Positions 1 through 6,816 of a DNA stretch of 8,795 nt are shown here, piece after piece. The position numbers and the translations under genes are program-made. Within the stretch, counting starts at the first letter, position 1; every line of letters starts with the position of its first letter. This DNA is from Candidatus Jordarchaeum madagascarense (GTDB lineage: Archaea > Asgardarchaeota > Jordiarchaeia > Jordiarchaeales > Jordiarchaeaceae): contig DXJA01000186.1 in NCBI GenBank assembly GCA_019056875.1, positions 1-8,795 on the forward strand. The letters run 5' to 3'. The notes below the pieces were generated by a model that was not told the DNA's origin, made no database searches, and was given only the letters and a program-made list of their open reading frames with translations.

Positions 1-45
1 AGGATTTAAGTCAACTGCGTAACTCCTATTAGTATTGAAATTAGA

Positions 46-54
46 TTTATATAC
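46..54 (+). promoter_or_regulatory. TATA-like box upstream of the first FAD oxidase
   Basis: TTTATATAC lies in an AT-rich stretch with no other gene. An archaeal TATA box centred near 50 would place the transcription start around 75-77, giving a leader of roughly 70 bases to the TTG start at 147 or about 35 to the GTG at 111. It is assigned by spacing and base content only. Confidence 0.45.
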
Positions 55-133
55 TTATTTATTTAATGTAAGACAACTCTGCACGAAATATAATGGGGTA
101 ATCGAGATTTGTGCTTTCTAAAAATTTTTGGAT

Positions 134-138
134 GGAGG
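134..138 (+). promoter_or_regulatory. Ribosome binding site GGAGG deciding the start of the first oxidase
   Basis: GGAGG sits 8 bases before the in-frame TTG at 147, a normal archaeal spacing. It lies inside the reading frames that would begin at GTG 111 or ATG 132. The ATG at 132 has no such site before it. The GTG at 111 has a weaker match (GGGGTAATC at 95-103). Confidence 0.5.
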
Positions 139-146
139 AAATAGAT

Positions 147-1580
147 TTGTCAGAAAAAAAACTCGTCGATCCCAGCCATTCCCGTTTTCTTGAATCACTT
201 GAGAAAATTGTAGGGAAAAATTTTGTTACTGACCGAGTAGAAGAACGCTACTACTATTCCAGCGACCCCAGCGCTGAGGAGCCATGCCTCCCAGACTTTG
301 TGGTCATGCCTGGTTCTGTTGAAGAGATTCAGGACATTCTACGACTGGCTAACCGTGAAAAGATTCCGGTAATACCACGAGTAGGAGGTCTTACACTTTC
401 CGGCTTGGCGATACCTTACGGGGGTGGCATACTGCTGGATTTGAAGAGGTTGGATAAAATAATCGAAGTGAACCCGGACTCAATGTATGCGGTGGTTGAG
501 TGTGGAGTAACAACGGGTCAACTCAAAACCTACCTAGAGGAGAATTATCCTAATCTCTGGTTTTGTCAGCCTCACGCTCCACAGTCTGTCGGGGTAATCT
601 CCAACGCAGTAATATATGGGGCAGGACAGGTCTCTCTGGGCTATGGTGTCAGCTCGGATATGGTGAATGGATTGGAGGTGGTTCTGCCCACGGGAGAGAT
701 TCTTAGAACCGGGAGCTGTGCTCTGGGTGATTCTTGGCTCACCAAATACTGTCTCCCAGACTTCATGGGCCTATTTCTGGGCTGGTTCGGAACAACGGGC
801 ATTATCACTAAGGCTTCCATACAGTTGTGGCCAAAACCGAGTATTCGTGACACCATGTTTTACAAAATCGACACCGTGGATGACACCGTGGATCTGCTAT
901 TGAAGCTAACCAAGAGTGAAACTTGTGATGATATATACATTAACAGCTGGACAGGAACCAGTACGAAGCGATTCTATATGCCCGAAAAACCAGAAGGTAT
1001 GCCGGAAATAACTATGGATATCATTCTGAGCGGGAAATCTCAGGAAGAAGTAGACCTTAAGAAAAAAATGATTGGTGAAATGGTGGAAGAAGCCATGAAA
1101 AAGGGCGTTAAAGTGGAGGAATTCGAACCCCCCTTACTGTTAAAAATAGGTATATTGATGGTTCCTCAACCCTTACCCTTTATGGACCAGATGTTTGGTG
1201 GAGGAGCAGAGTATCTGGGATGCTACATTCCCATAGAAGCCACAGGAGAGGCCTACGAGAAGGGAATGGAAATAGCGAAAAAATATGGATTCCAATACCT
1301 GCACGTGGTTAGACCCTTCCGAACCGGGCACGTCACAGGTATAATGTACGCCTTCCCATTCAACAAAAAGGATCCCGAGATGGTTAAGAGACTACTAAAT
1401 GTCCTAGTGGAAATATGTGATATGGCCATAAAGCTGGGAGGTGTACCTTGGAAACCCTCCCCCACGGTTCAAAAGGTTGTTTTAGAGCATGCGGATCCCG
1501 AGTTCGTCAACTTTATGAAAAAGATAAAAACCATGCTGGACCCCAACGGGATAATGTCTCCCGGACAGTGGGCTCTATAG
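147..1580 (+). CDS. FAD-binding oxidase/dehydrogenase (PCMH-type FAD domain), copy A
   Basis: Likely the flavin subunit of a two-component dehydrogenase that oxidises an organic substrate and passes electrons to the iron-sulfur protein encoded next. Numbered from TTG 147 (477 aa), residues about 45-230 form the FAD-binding domain. The flavin pyrophosphate loop is PRVGGLTLSG (77-86), followed by YGGGILLDLKR. A second FAD-domain block, GYGVSSDMVNGLEVVLPTGE, lies near 166-185. The C-terminus carries the family signature LDPNGIMSPGQW. There is no HxGDGN motif as in GlcD/D-lactate dehydrogenases, and the C-terminal half looks more like the vanillyl-alcohol oxidase/p-cresol methylhydroxylase group, so the substrate is unknown. 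No signal peptide or membrane segment is seen, so it is probably cytoplasmic. GTG 111 and ATG 132 are alternative starts. TTG is preferred because GGAGG precedes it and because the start then aligns exactly with copy B at 2908. It is separated from the next gene by 12 bases. Confidence 0.88.
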   Translation: MSEKKLVDPSHSRFLESLEKIVGKNFVTDRVEERYYYSSDPSAEEPCLPDFVVMPGSVEEIQDILRLANREKIPVIPRVGGLTLSGLAIPYGGGILLDLKRLDKIIEVNPDSMYAVVECGVTTGQLKTYLEENYPNLWFCQPHAPQSVGVISNAVIYGAGQVSLGYGVSSDMVNGLEVVLPTGEILRTGSCALGDSWLTKYCLPDFMGLFLGWFGTTGIITKASIQLWPKPSIRDTMFYKIDTVDDTVDLLLKLTKSETCDDIYINSWTGTSTKRFYMPEKPEGMPEITMDIILSGKSQEEVDLKKKMIGEMVEEAMKKGVKVEEFEPPLLLKIGILMVPQPLPFMDQMFGGGAEYLGCYIPIEATGEAYEKGMEIAKKYGFQYLHVVRPFRTGHVTGIMYAFPFNKKDPEMVKRLLNVLVEICDMAIKLGGVPWKPSPTVQKVVLEHADPEFVNFMKKIKTMLDPNGIMSPGQWAL

Positions 1581-1588
1581 GAGATGAT
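1580..1588 (+). promoter_or_regulatory. Ribosome binding site deciding the start of the HdrD/GlcF-like gene
   Basis: GGAGATGAT matches the archaeal SD consensus GGAGGTGAT at eight of nine bases. It overlaps the upstream stop codon and the two ATGs at 1584 and 1587 (the first in frame), so these are too close to be used. The in-frame ATG at 1593 is correctly spaced. Confidence 0.6.
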
Positions 1589-1592
1589 GCCT

Positions 1593-2777
1593 ATGGCTTT
1601 AGAAAAACATAAGGATATAATAAACCGATGCTACAAATGTCAATACTGCAGAACCACGGGCCCCAACCTATTCTACCCGGGTTGCCCCTCATACGCCAAA
1701 TTCAAATTCGAAACCTTCACAGGCGGCGGAAGAATGTGGATGGCTAAGGGGGTGTCAGAGGAGGAGTTTGGTCTTGACGATGAAATAGTAGACATACTTT
1801 TTGCCTGTCAAACCTGTGGAAACTGCTCCACCCAATGCATCTATCCCATAAAAGACAGCATCCTGAGAATAATTGAGGCAACCAGAGCCGAAGCCGTAAA
1901 AGCCGGAGTACAACTTCCGGGTCGTCAGAGAGACTTTGGAGTACATCTTGGAAAGGAGCACAACCCCTATCTTGAACCTCACAGTAAAAGATGGGACTGG
2001 CTACCTAAGGGCATAACTCTCCCCGAAAAAGCGGACATGGTATATTTTGTGGGCTGCACTTCCGCCTATCGACAGAAGATTCTAGCGCAGGACACCGTAG
2101 CTGTTTTCGATAATTTGGGCTTAGACTTCACCATAATGAAAGACGAGTGGTGTTGCACCTCACCCTTGCTGAGAACCGGACAGTGGGACACGGAATACGT
2201 CTCTGCTCCCCAAATAGCTCAACACAACATCGAGGAAGCCAAAAAAGCCAACGCATGTAAAATAGTAACCACATGCTCAGGCTGCTTCAGAACTTGGAAA
2301 AAGGACTACCTAGAGGAATACGACTGGCTTCTCAACTCCAAGCACGATTTTGAGATTCTACACACCACCCAGCTCTTGGAAACCATGATAAAAAACGGGG
2401 AAATAGAACTAAAAAACGAGGTAAAGATGAAAGTAACCTACCATGACCCCTGCCACCTAGGGAGACACATGTGGGTGTATGACTCTCCAAGGAATGTACT
2501 CAAAGCGATACCGGGCATAGAAATGGTTGAAATGCCCCGAACCAGAGAGAACGCTTGGTGCTGCGGATCCGGAGGAGGAGTCAAATCCGGTTACGGCGAA
2601 TGGTCTGTTGAAACCGCGTATGAAAGAGTGAAAGAAGCAGAAAAATTAGGTGTTGAAGCCATAGTATCTGCCTGTCCATTCTGCTGGCGAAACCTAGAGG
2701 ACGCGATAAAACAGTACAATTCAAAACTCCAAATGTACGATGTGATACAACTAGTCAGAAAATCAATGGGCATCTAA
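1593..2777 (+). CDS. HdrD/GlcF-like iron-sulfur oxidoreductase subunit with two CCG domains
   Basis: Predicted electron-transfer partner of the preceding FAD oxidase. Numbered from ATG 1593 (394 aa), the N-terminus carries two cysteine clusters for [4Fe-4S] centres. The first is C13, C16, C19 and C31, with an unusually long gap before the last cysteine. The second is C72, C75, C78 and C82 (CQTCGNCSTQC), of standard spacing. Two CCG halves follow, as in heterodisulfide reductase HdrB/HdrD and glycolate oxidase GlcF: C155, C187-C188, CSGC 228-231; then C287, C323-C324 (WCCG), CPFC 361-364. The first half reads WCCT rather than CCG, but all five cysteines are kept in both halves, so two non-cubane clusters are possible. 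There is no membrane helix. The gene starts 12 bases after the oxidase stop, so the two are almost certainly co-transcribed. ATG 1584 would add three residues but overlaps the SD site. Family confident; electron acceptor unknown. Confidence 0.9.
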   Translation: MALEKHKDIINRCYKCQYCRTTGPNLFYPGCPSYAKFKFETFTGGGRMWMAKGVSEEEFGLDDEIVDILFACQTCGNCSTQCIYPIKDSILRIIEATRAEAVKAGVQLPGRQRDFGVHLGKEHNPYLEPHSKRWDWLPKGITLPEKADMVYFVGCTSAYRQKILAQDTVAVFDNLGLDFTIMKDEWCCTSPLLRTGQWDTEYVSAPQIAQHNIEEAKKANACKIVTTCSGCFRTWKKDYLEEYDWLLNSKHDFEILHTTQLLETMIKNGEIELKNEVKMKVTYHDPCHLGRHMWVYDSPRNVLKAIPGIEMVEMPRTRENAWCCGSGGGVKSGYGEWSVETAYERVKEAEKLGVEAIVSACPFCWRNLEDAIKQYNSKLQMYDVIQLVRKSMGI

Positions 2778-2804
2778 AAACTTAAAATCATTTAACACCC
2801 CAAC

Positions 2805-2811
2805 TTTTTTT
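2805..2811 (+). terminator. T-run terminator after the oxidase A/iron-sulfur operon
   Basis: Seven T residues lie 27 bases after the stop codon at 2777, in an AT-rich gap. Archaeal transcription often ends at such U-runs without a hairpin. A second run of seven T lies at 2846-2852. Confidence 0.4.
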
Positions 2812-2832
2812 ATGAATCTAAATTCACAAAAA

Positions 2833-2841
2833 TTTGTATAT
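2833..2841 (+). promoter_or_regulatory. TATA-like box upstream of the second FAD oxidase
   Basis: TTTGTATAT is the best-placed candidate. It would start transcription near 2864, leaving a leader of about 44 bases to the TTG at 2908. A second AT-rich box (AATATAAAT, about 2885-2893) is too close to the start codon to serve it. Read-through from the upstream operon is the alternative. Confidence 0.3.
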
Positions 2842-2891
2842 CCAATTTTTTTCAATACTTTTTGGCTCTGATCTCTGTTTCGAGAATATAA

Positions 2892-2910
2892 ATGGAGAAA
2901 GTGGAATTTG
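2892..2910 (+). other. Relic ATG start region of oxidase B, shifted by one base
   Basis: ATG 2892 opens the peptide MEKVEF before reaching TAG at 2913-2915. Copy A has the matching MEEIDL from ATG 132, similar at every position. Removing one T from the TTT at 2907-2909 would join this ATG to the oxidase frame and make both N-termini align without gaps. The same stretch holds GGAG (2894-2897), 10 bases before the TTG at 2908. Confidence 0.45.
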
Positions 2911-4371
2911 CCTAGAAAAGAAGATGCAAGGCAGAATCATCATAGTGTCTTGGAATCTTTGGAAAAAATCGCTGGGAAAAATTTTGTTACTGATCGGAGG
3001 GAGGAACGCTACTATTACTCCAGCGACCCCAGTGTTGGTGAGGCACACACACCTGAGTTTGTAGTTCTGCCGGGAAGTGTAGAAGAGATCCAAGAATTAA
3101 TGCGATTGGCCAATCGGGAAGGGATCCCAGTAACTCCACGGGTAGGCGGTATGACACTATCAGGACTTGCGATACCCTATGGGGGAGGCATAATACTGGA
3201 TTTGAAGAGAATGGACAAAATTGTGGAGATGAATAAGGATTCTATGTATGTGGTGGTGGAGTGTGGCGTAACCATAGGCCGACTAAAGACTTATCTTGAG
3301 GAAAATTATCCAAATCTTTGGTTCAGTATGCCTCACGCTCCTCCCTCTGTTGGAGTCGTCTCTAACGCTTTAATACAGGGGGCAGGCCAGGTTTCCTTGG
3401 GCTATGGTGTAAACTCTGATATGATTAACGGCTTAGAGGTGGTTCTGCCCACAGGGCAGATTCTTAGAACCGGAACCTGTGCTCTTGGTAAGTCCTGGCT
3501 CTCCAAGTATTGTCTCCCTGATTTTACAGGCCTATTTCTGGGCTGGTTCGGAAGCACGGGTATTATTACTAAAGCATCTATTCAGCTTTGGCCGAAGCCC
3601 GGTTTTAGAGATGTCCTATTCTACAAAATCTACAAAATAGATAGCACTGTTGAAGTCTTCTTGAAACTGACCAAGAGTGAAGCCTGCGAAGATATTTGTA
3701 TGTTTAGTTGGACAGGAACCAGCGGTAAGGAAAGATTCCATCTGACAGAAAAACCTGAAGAAGTGCCAGAAATTACCATGGATGTTCTTTTAAATGGAAA
3801 GTCCCGGGAGGAAATAGAATATAAGAAGCGGGTTGTGCGGAGGATCGCAGAGGACTTGGTGAGAGAGGGTGTTCAGATCGAGGAGTATGCCCGCTCTCCA
3901 CAAATAAAAAAGGGAGTTTTAATGGTTCCTCGAATATTTCCTTTCATGGACTTGTTGCAGGGGGGAGGAGCAGAATACTTGGGATGCTACATTCCCCCAG
4001 AAATGACCGGGACTGCTTATAAGAAGGGAGTAGAGATAGCGAAAAAACACGGATTTCAGTATTTGCACTTCCTAAGACCGCTCCGAACAGGACACGCCGT
4101 CTGCATATTACACATATTTCCTTTTAATAAAGGAGATCCAAATCAAGTTAAGGGATTAATATCTCTCTTAGAGGAGATTTCTGAGGAATGTGTTACTATG
4201 GGGGGTGTGCTGTGGAAACCCTCACCTACTCTTCAGAAAATTGTTTTAAAGCATGCTGATTCAGAATATCTCAATCTCATGAAAAAGATAAAAAAACTAT
4301 TGGATCCAAACGGAATAATGGCCCCCAGACAATGGATGCCTTATAAAGTGAATAACTCGCATCGTACCTAA
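2908..4371 (+). CDS. FAD-binding oxidase/dehydrogenase, copy B (paralogue of copy A)
   Basis: A 487-residue paralogue of the oxidase at 147-1580. By eye about four in five residues match over the FAD domain and about two in three in the C-terminal half. The FAD loop PRVGGMTLSG is again at 77-86, and the C-terminal signature is LDPNGIMAPRQW, followed by about ten extra polar residues ending SHRT. Residues near the presumed active site differ: after NLWF, copy A has CQPHAPQS where copy B has SMPHAPPS, and after RTGH the two diverge (VTGIMYAF versus AVCILHIF), so the substrate may differ. Silent-site divergence is large, so the duplication is old. No iron-sulfur gene follows on this strand; the nearest candidate partner is the convergent CCG protein. 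TTG 2908 is used because no ATG or GTG is available in frame nearby, GGAG lies 10 bases upstream, and it aligns with TTG 147 of copy A. Confidence 0.87.
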   Translation: MPRKEDARQNHHSVLESLEKIAGKNFVTDRREERYYYSSDPSVGEAHTPEFVVLPGSVEEIQELMRLANREGIPVTPRVGGMTLSGLAIPYGGGIILDLKRMDKIVEMNKDSMYVVVECGVTIGRLKTYLEENYPNLWFSMPHAPPSVGVVSNALIQGAGQVSLGYGVNSDMINGLEVVLPTGQILRTGTCALGKSWLSKYCLPDFTGLFLGWFGSTGIITKASIQLWPKPGFRDVLFYKIYKIDSTVEVFLKLTKSEACEDICMFSWTGTSGKERFHLTEKPEEVPEITMDVLLNGKSREEIEYKKRVVRRIAEDLVREGVQIEEYARSPQIKKGVLMVPRIFPFMDLLQGGGAEYLGCYIPPEMTGTAYKKGVEIAKKHGFQYLHFLRPLRTGHAVCILHIFPFNKGDPNQVKGLISLLEEISEECVTMGGVLWKPSPTLQKIVLKHADSEYLNLMKKIKKLLDPNGIMAPRQWMPYKVNNSHRT

Positions 4372-4423
4372 AGCTTACCACATACAAAGTTTATAAAAAA
4401 TTAAATACGATGGACCCTTAGCA

Positions 4424-4477
4424 GGGAAAATACTTGATTTGCGTTATTTTTCCATTTTTTAATTTTTTGCCTTTTTT
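4424..4477 (+). terminator. Terminator of oxidase B: weak hairpin plus T-runs
   Basis: GGAAAATA (4425-4432) can pair with TATTTTTCC (4445-4453), with one bulged T and a 12-base loop. Three runs of six T follow, up to 4477. This is the expected stop for transcription from oxidase B, and it also shields the convergent gene. Confidence 0.4.
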
Positions 4478-4516
4478 GGAGGTCTTGAATTTTTTAATAG
4501 CGTTTGGTAATTTGGT

Positions 4517-4524
4517 AAAAAAAA
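4517..4524 (-). terminator. T-run terminator of the convergent CCG-protein gene
   Basis: Eight A residues on the + strand read as eight T on the - strand. They lie 16 bases past the stop codon at 4541 and directly after a CCTCCC stretch. A U-run of this length is a typical archaeal termination signal. Confidence 0.45.
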
Positions 4525-4540
4525 GGGAGGATTAATTGGT

Positions 4541-5581
4541 CTATTCAAAGACTTTGCCTGCTCCTCCTACTGTAAGCTTTTCATCGAGGGCTAGGCGTAC
4601 TAGGTTACTCAGGATGTAGGGTTCCATGTCTTGTGCTTTGGCTCTGCTCCTAAGACTTAGGGCACACAGGGGGCAGAGAAATACCATTGCTTCGGCTCCG
4701 TGCTCCTTAGCGTCCATTAGGTTCTTCATACGCCACGCTTCCACTTCTTCTTTGGGAAAGGTGGTCATTCCTCCTTGCGCTCCACCGCAGCAGAGAGCAC
4801 CCATTTTGTCATATTTTCTGTCCACTCTCTCGACGCCTATGAGTTCGAAGAGTTCATCTAGCATTTTATCCTTTTCAAAAGTGTATCTTGAGGCGCAGGG
4901 CTGCTGGTAGGCTATCTTCATGTTAAGCTTCTTAACCTTGTCCTTATTTGCTTTAACATAGTCTCTAAGATACTCAATTATGTGTACCGGTTTGAATGGC
5001 AGTTTTATTCCGAATTCTTTAACCTTGTTAGCTAACAGAGCGTAGCAGTCATCATGGTAACATATTACCTCTTTTGCTCCGACCTCTTTTACCACCTTTG
5101 CCAAGTTGTCCACAAATTTTTGAGCATTTTCTTCCACCATGCTGGGCTTTCCCACATGTATCCAACCAATGTAGCAGAAGTAGTCTCCACCCTTAGTAAT
5201 AGTTAAACCGTCGAAGAGCTGCCCCTCAATAGCTCCAGGAACAAAGTCTACGGTGCACAGATTCAAAACCGGCTTTCCGGGCTTTCCCTTTGTAACTTCG
5301 GGGGGTAACTGTGAAGCCATACTCATCATGCCTAGTGATTTCTCACTTGCCGGAAATGTTCCAGTCTCCTCCTGCCTTTGGTTTATCAAGTCAAAGGGAT
5401 TAGCCCCTTCGGGGCAGTACATGTTACAGGCGCAGCAAGTGATACACTCTGAGGTTACTGGCGTGGATTCTCCGTCAATCAACTTTTTAAACTCTGCTTT
5501 AGCCTTCTCCTCGGGATAGGCTAAATAGGCACACTTCATCAGACACTCTCCACAAAGGGTACATTTTTCTTCATAAAACAT
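4541..5581 (-). CDS. Iron-sulfur protein with 2x[4Fe-4S] ferredoxin domain and CCG domain (HdrB/HdrD-related)
   Basis: A 346-residue electron-transfer protein. Residues 7-17 (CTLCGECLMKC) and 46-56 (CITCCACNMYC) are two ferredoxin-type clusters of regular CxxCxxCxxxC spacing. The CCG region behind them is lopsided. The second half is complete: C229, C264-C265 in LCCGG, and CPLC 303-306. The first half lacks the adjacent cysteine pair and keeps only C136 and C174/C179 (CYHDDC). One non-cubane cluster is therefore expected, plus possibly a differently bound site. No membrane segment is seen. The start is firm: GGAGG at 5589-5593 lies 7 bases before the ATG. It is not a copy of the protein at 1593-2777, since spacings and lengths differ. 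It converges on oxidase B, which lacks its own partner, so a dehydrogenase complex between the two is possible but not shown. Confidence 0.87.
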   Translation of the reverse strand: MFYEEKCTLCGECLMKCAYLAYPEEKAKAEFKKLIDGESTPVTSECITCCACNMYCPEGANPFDLINQRQEETGTFPASEKSLGMMSMASQLPPEVTKGKPGKPVLNLCTVDFVPGAIEGQLFDGLTITKGGDYFCYIGWIHVGKPSMVEENAQKFVDNLAKVVKEVGAKEVICYHDDCYALLANKVKEFGIKLPFKPVHIIEYLRDYVKANKDKVKKLNMKIAYQQPCASRYTFEKDKMLDELFELIGVERVDRKYDKMGALCCGGAQGGMTTFPKEEVEAWRMKNLMDAKEHGAEAMVFLCPLCALSLRSRAKAQDMEPYILSNLVRLALDEKLTVGGAGKVFE

Positions 5582-5632
5582 AATAGTTCCTCCTCTAAAG
5601 AGTCAGAATATGATTAACGTTTGATTACCTAT

Positions 5633-5642
5633 CTTTAAATAT
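5633..5642 (-). promoter_or_regulatory. TATA box of the CCG-protein gene
   Basis: On the - strand this reads ATATTTAAAG, preceded by a purine-rich GTAAAAAG that could be a BRE element. Transcription would start near 5611, giving a leader of about 30 bases with GGAGG well placed before the ATG at 5581. It is the most convincing promoter in the window. Confidence 0.55.
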
Positions 5643-5692
5643 CTTTTTACAAACTTTGCGAAGGACAGGAGAGTAATTAGCGTAATGAAGCA

Positions 5693-5711
5693 TATCGATT
5701 AACACTCGATA
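5693..5711. repeat. Inverted repeat upstream of the CCG-protein promoter
   Basis: TATCGA and TCGATA are perfect 6-base arms separated by 7 bases. The repeat lies about 50-70 bases upstream of the TATA box at 5633-5642 and before the 3' end of the next gene. It could be a binding site for a dimeric regulator; arms this short also occur by chance. Confidence 0.25.
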
Positions 5712-5719
5712 ATTGAAGC

Positions 5720-5750
5720 CAAAATTAGGATTTTGAAAAGTTAAAAAAAA
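5720..5750 (-). terminator. Terminator of the nitrilase-like gene
   Basis: Nine bases after the stop codon the - strand has a run of eight T (5743-5750). Just beyond it is a small AT-rich hairpin, CAAAAT and ATTTTG around a 4-base loop (5720-5735). The T-run is the more likely stop signal. Confidence 0.4.
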
Positions 5751-5759
5751 TTATGGCAG

Positions 5760-6659
5760 CTAAATGTTCAAGTCGCCTTTTAGGGTTGAAGCTAAGAATT
5801 CACTGTAATTTATTCTTCTTACGGCATCTTTTAATGATCCCCCAAAAAAAATTTTAGCCTCTTCTAAGGTTTTTCCCCCAAACCAAGTCTTAGCCTTAAT
5901 ATTCGGATCTAGTTTTGCAATCAATATGTACTCTTCATTTACGGGGGCTTCGGCAATGTTTTCCCCAAATGGTGAGAAAATGGCACTATGCCCAGGCAGT
6001 TTTCCAACCTTTGGGTGATAAGCGATGGGATTAATCTGCACAATGAAGAAACAGTTTTCTATGGCTCTAACCCAGGCAAACTCGTGGAACAGGTGGAGTG
6101 AAAGCTCATTCGCTAGAGTTGGATGAAAGATGATTTCCGCATCTCTGAACTTTAGCATTCTGGGAATTTCCGTAAGAAGAATATCTCCACAGATTATACA
6201 CCCTATCCTCCCATACTCACTCTCCACAACAGGATACTTTCCCTCAAGTTCAAAATATCCTGAGTAATACCAAGCCCTACTGAAATCAAAAGACTCACCA
6301 GTAGGTGAAACTATTATGCCGGCATTGTAAATTTTGTCACCTTTTCTAGCGGGAATAGTGCCTCCAACTAACCATATCCCTAAATCCTTGGCCTTTTCAA
6401 TAATTCTCTGATAGGTAGGGCCATTCAGGGGTTCCACAACATCCTTTGGCATCTTATTCTCGAGCCAACAGCCCACATTAAAAAATTCAGGAAGCGCAAC
6501 AATTTCGGCTCCCTTACCCACTGCCCTATCCACCATTTCCAAGGCATGAGAAACATTCTCATCCACATCAGACCTTGAAAAGGCATCGTTCAACCTCATC
6601 TGAATAGCAGCAACTGTAACTTCTCTCACAGGGGCACCTTCGTAAAATGTAGTAAACAT
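5760..6659 (-). CDS. Nitrilase-superfamily (carbon-nitrogen hydrolase) protein with altered catalytic triad
   Basis: A 299-residue protein of the fold that hydrolyses nitriles or amides. The conserved frame is clear: VTVAAIQM near 14-21, the Glu of the triad in LPEF (E58), YNAGIIVSPTGE leading into the lysine segment, GRIGCIICGD with the nucleophile C157, and AEIIFHPT. Where most members have YRKxHL, this one has FSRAWYY (126-132), so the catalytic lysine is replaced by Ala129, or by Arg128 if the alignment shifts by one. It may be inactive on the usual amides or use a changed mechanism; the nearest lysine, K141, is in a different motif context. Two starts compete. ATG 6659 lies about 24 bases from a TATA box and would be leaderless. 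GTG at 6627-6629 (residue 11) has AGGTG five bases before it and gives the usual family N-terminus MREVTVAAIQM. Substrate unknown; divergent from the pirin gene. Confidence 0.85.
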   Translation of the reverse strand: MFTTFYEGAPVREVTVAAIQMRLNDAFSRSDVDENVSHALEMVDRAVGKGAEIVALPEFFNVGCWLENKMPKDVVEPLNGPTYQRIIEKAKDLGIWLVGGTIPARKGDKIYNAGIIVSPTGESFDFSRAWYYSGYFELEGKYPVVESEYGRIGCIICGDILLTEIPRMLKFRDAEIIFHPTLANELSLHLFHEFAWVRAIENCFFIVQINPIAYHPKVGKLPGHSAIFSPFGENIAEAPVNEEYILIAKLDPNIKAKTWFGGKTLEEAKIFFGGSLKDAVRRINYSEFLASTLKGDLNI

Positions 6660-6679
6660 GATACGAATCTCAAATCCGC

Positions 6680-6686
6680 ATATAAA
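6680..6686 (-). promoter_or_regulatory. TATA box of the nitrilase-like gene
   Basis: On the - strand AAAATTTATATG contains TTTATAT centred at 6683. Its centre is 24 bases from the A of ATG 6659, so the transcript would begin at or within a few bases of that codon. No SD site lies between. Confidence 0.5.
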
Positions 6687-6787
6687 TTTTTAGAAAAACC
6701 AAAAAATCGAAGTGCATATTCTTTAATAAATCTGGGATAAAAGCAAATAATACTGGAGAGCAAAAGTTCTAATGCCACCCAAAAAAT

Positions 6788-6816
6788 TATTTTAACACCC
6801 AGGTAGTGTTAATATA
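6788..6816. promoter_or_regulatory. Inverted repeat over the pirin promoter, probable operator
   Basis: TTAACAC (6792-6798) and GTGTTAA (6806-6812) are perfect 7-base arms around a 7-base spacer. Allowing one mismatch per arm extends them to 11 bases, from TAT at 6788-6790 to ATA at 6814-6816. The centre-to-centre arm spacing is that of sites bound by dimeric helix-turn-helix regulators. The right arm runs into the likely TATA box (AATATAG, 6811-6817), so binding should block transcription. Confidence 0.5.

Noticed and set aside
2791..2800. TTTAACACCC shared with the left arm of the repeat near 6791, and TTAACAC again at 5699
   Set aside because: Only one of the three copies is part of a perfect repeat with its partner arm, and single 7-10 base matches in AT-rich gaps are expected by chance.
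2834..3064. Open frame from ATG 2834 across the oxidase B start
   Set aside because: It is out of frame with the conserved oxidase protein, has no SD site and shows no family resemblance. The overlapping frame from TTG 2908 is clearly the coding one.
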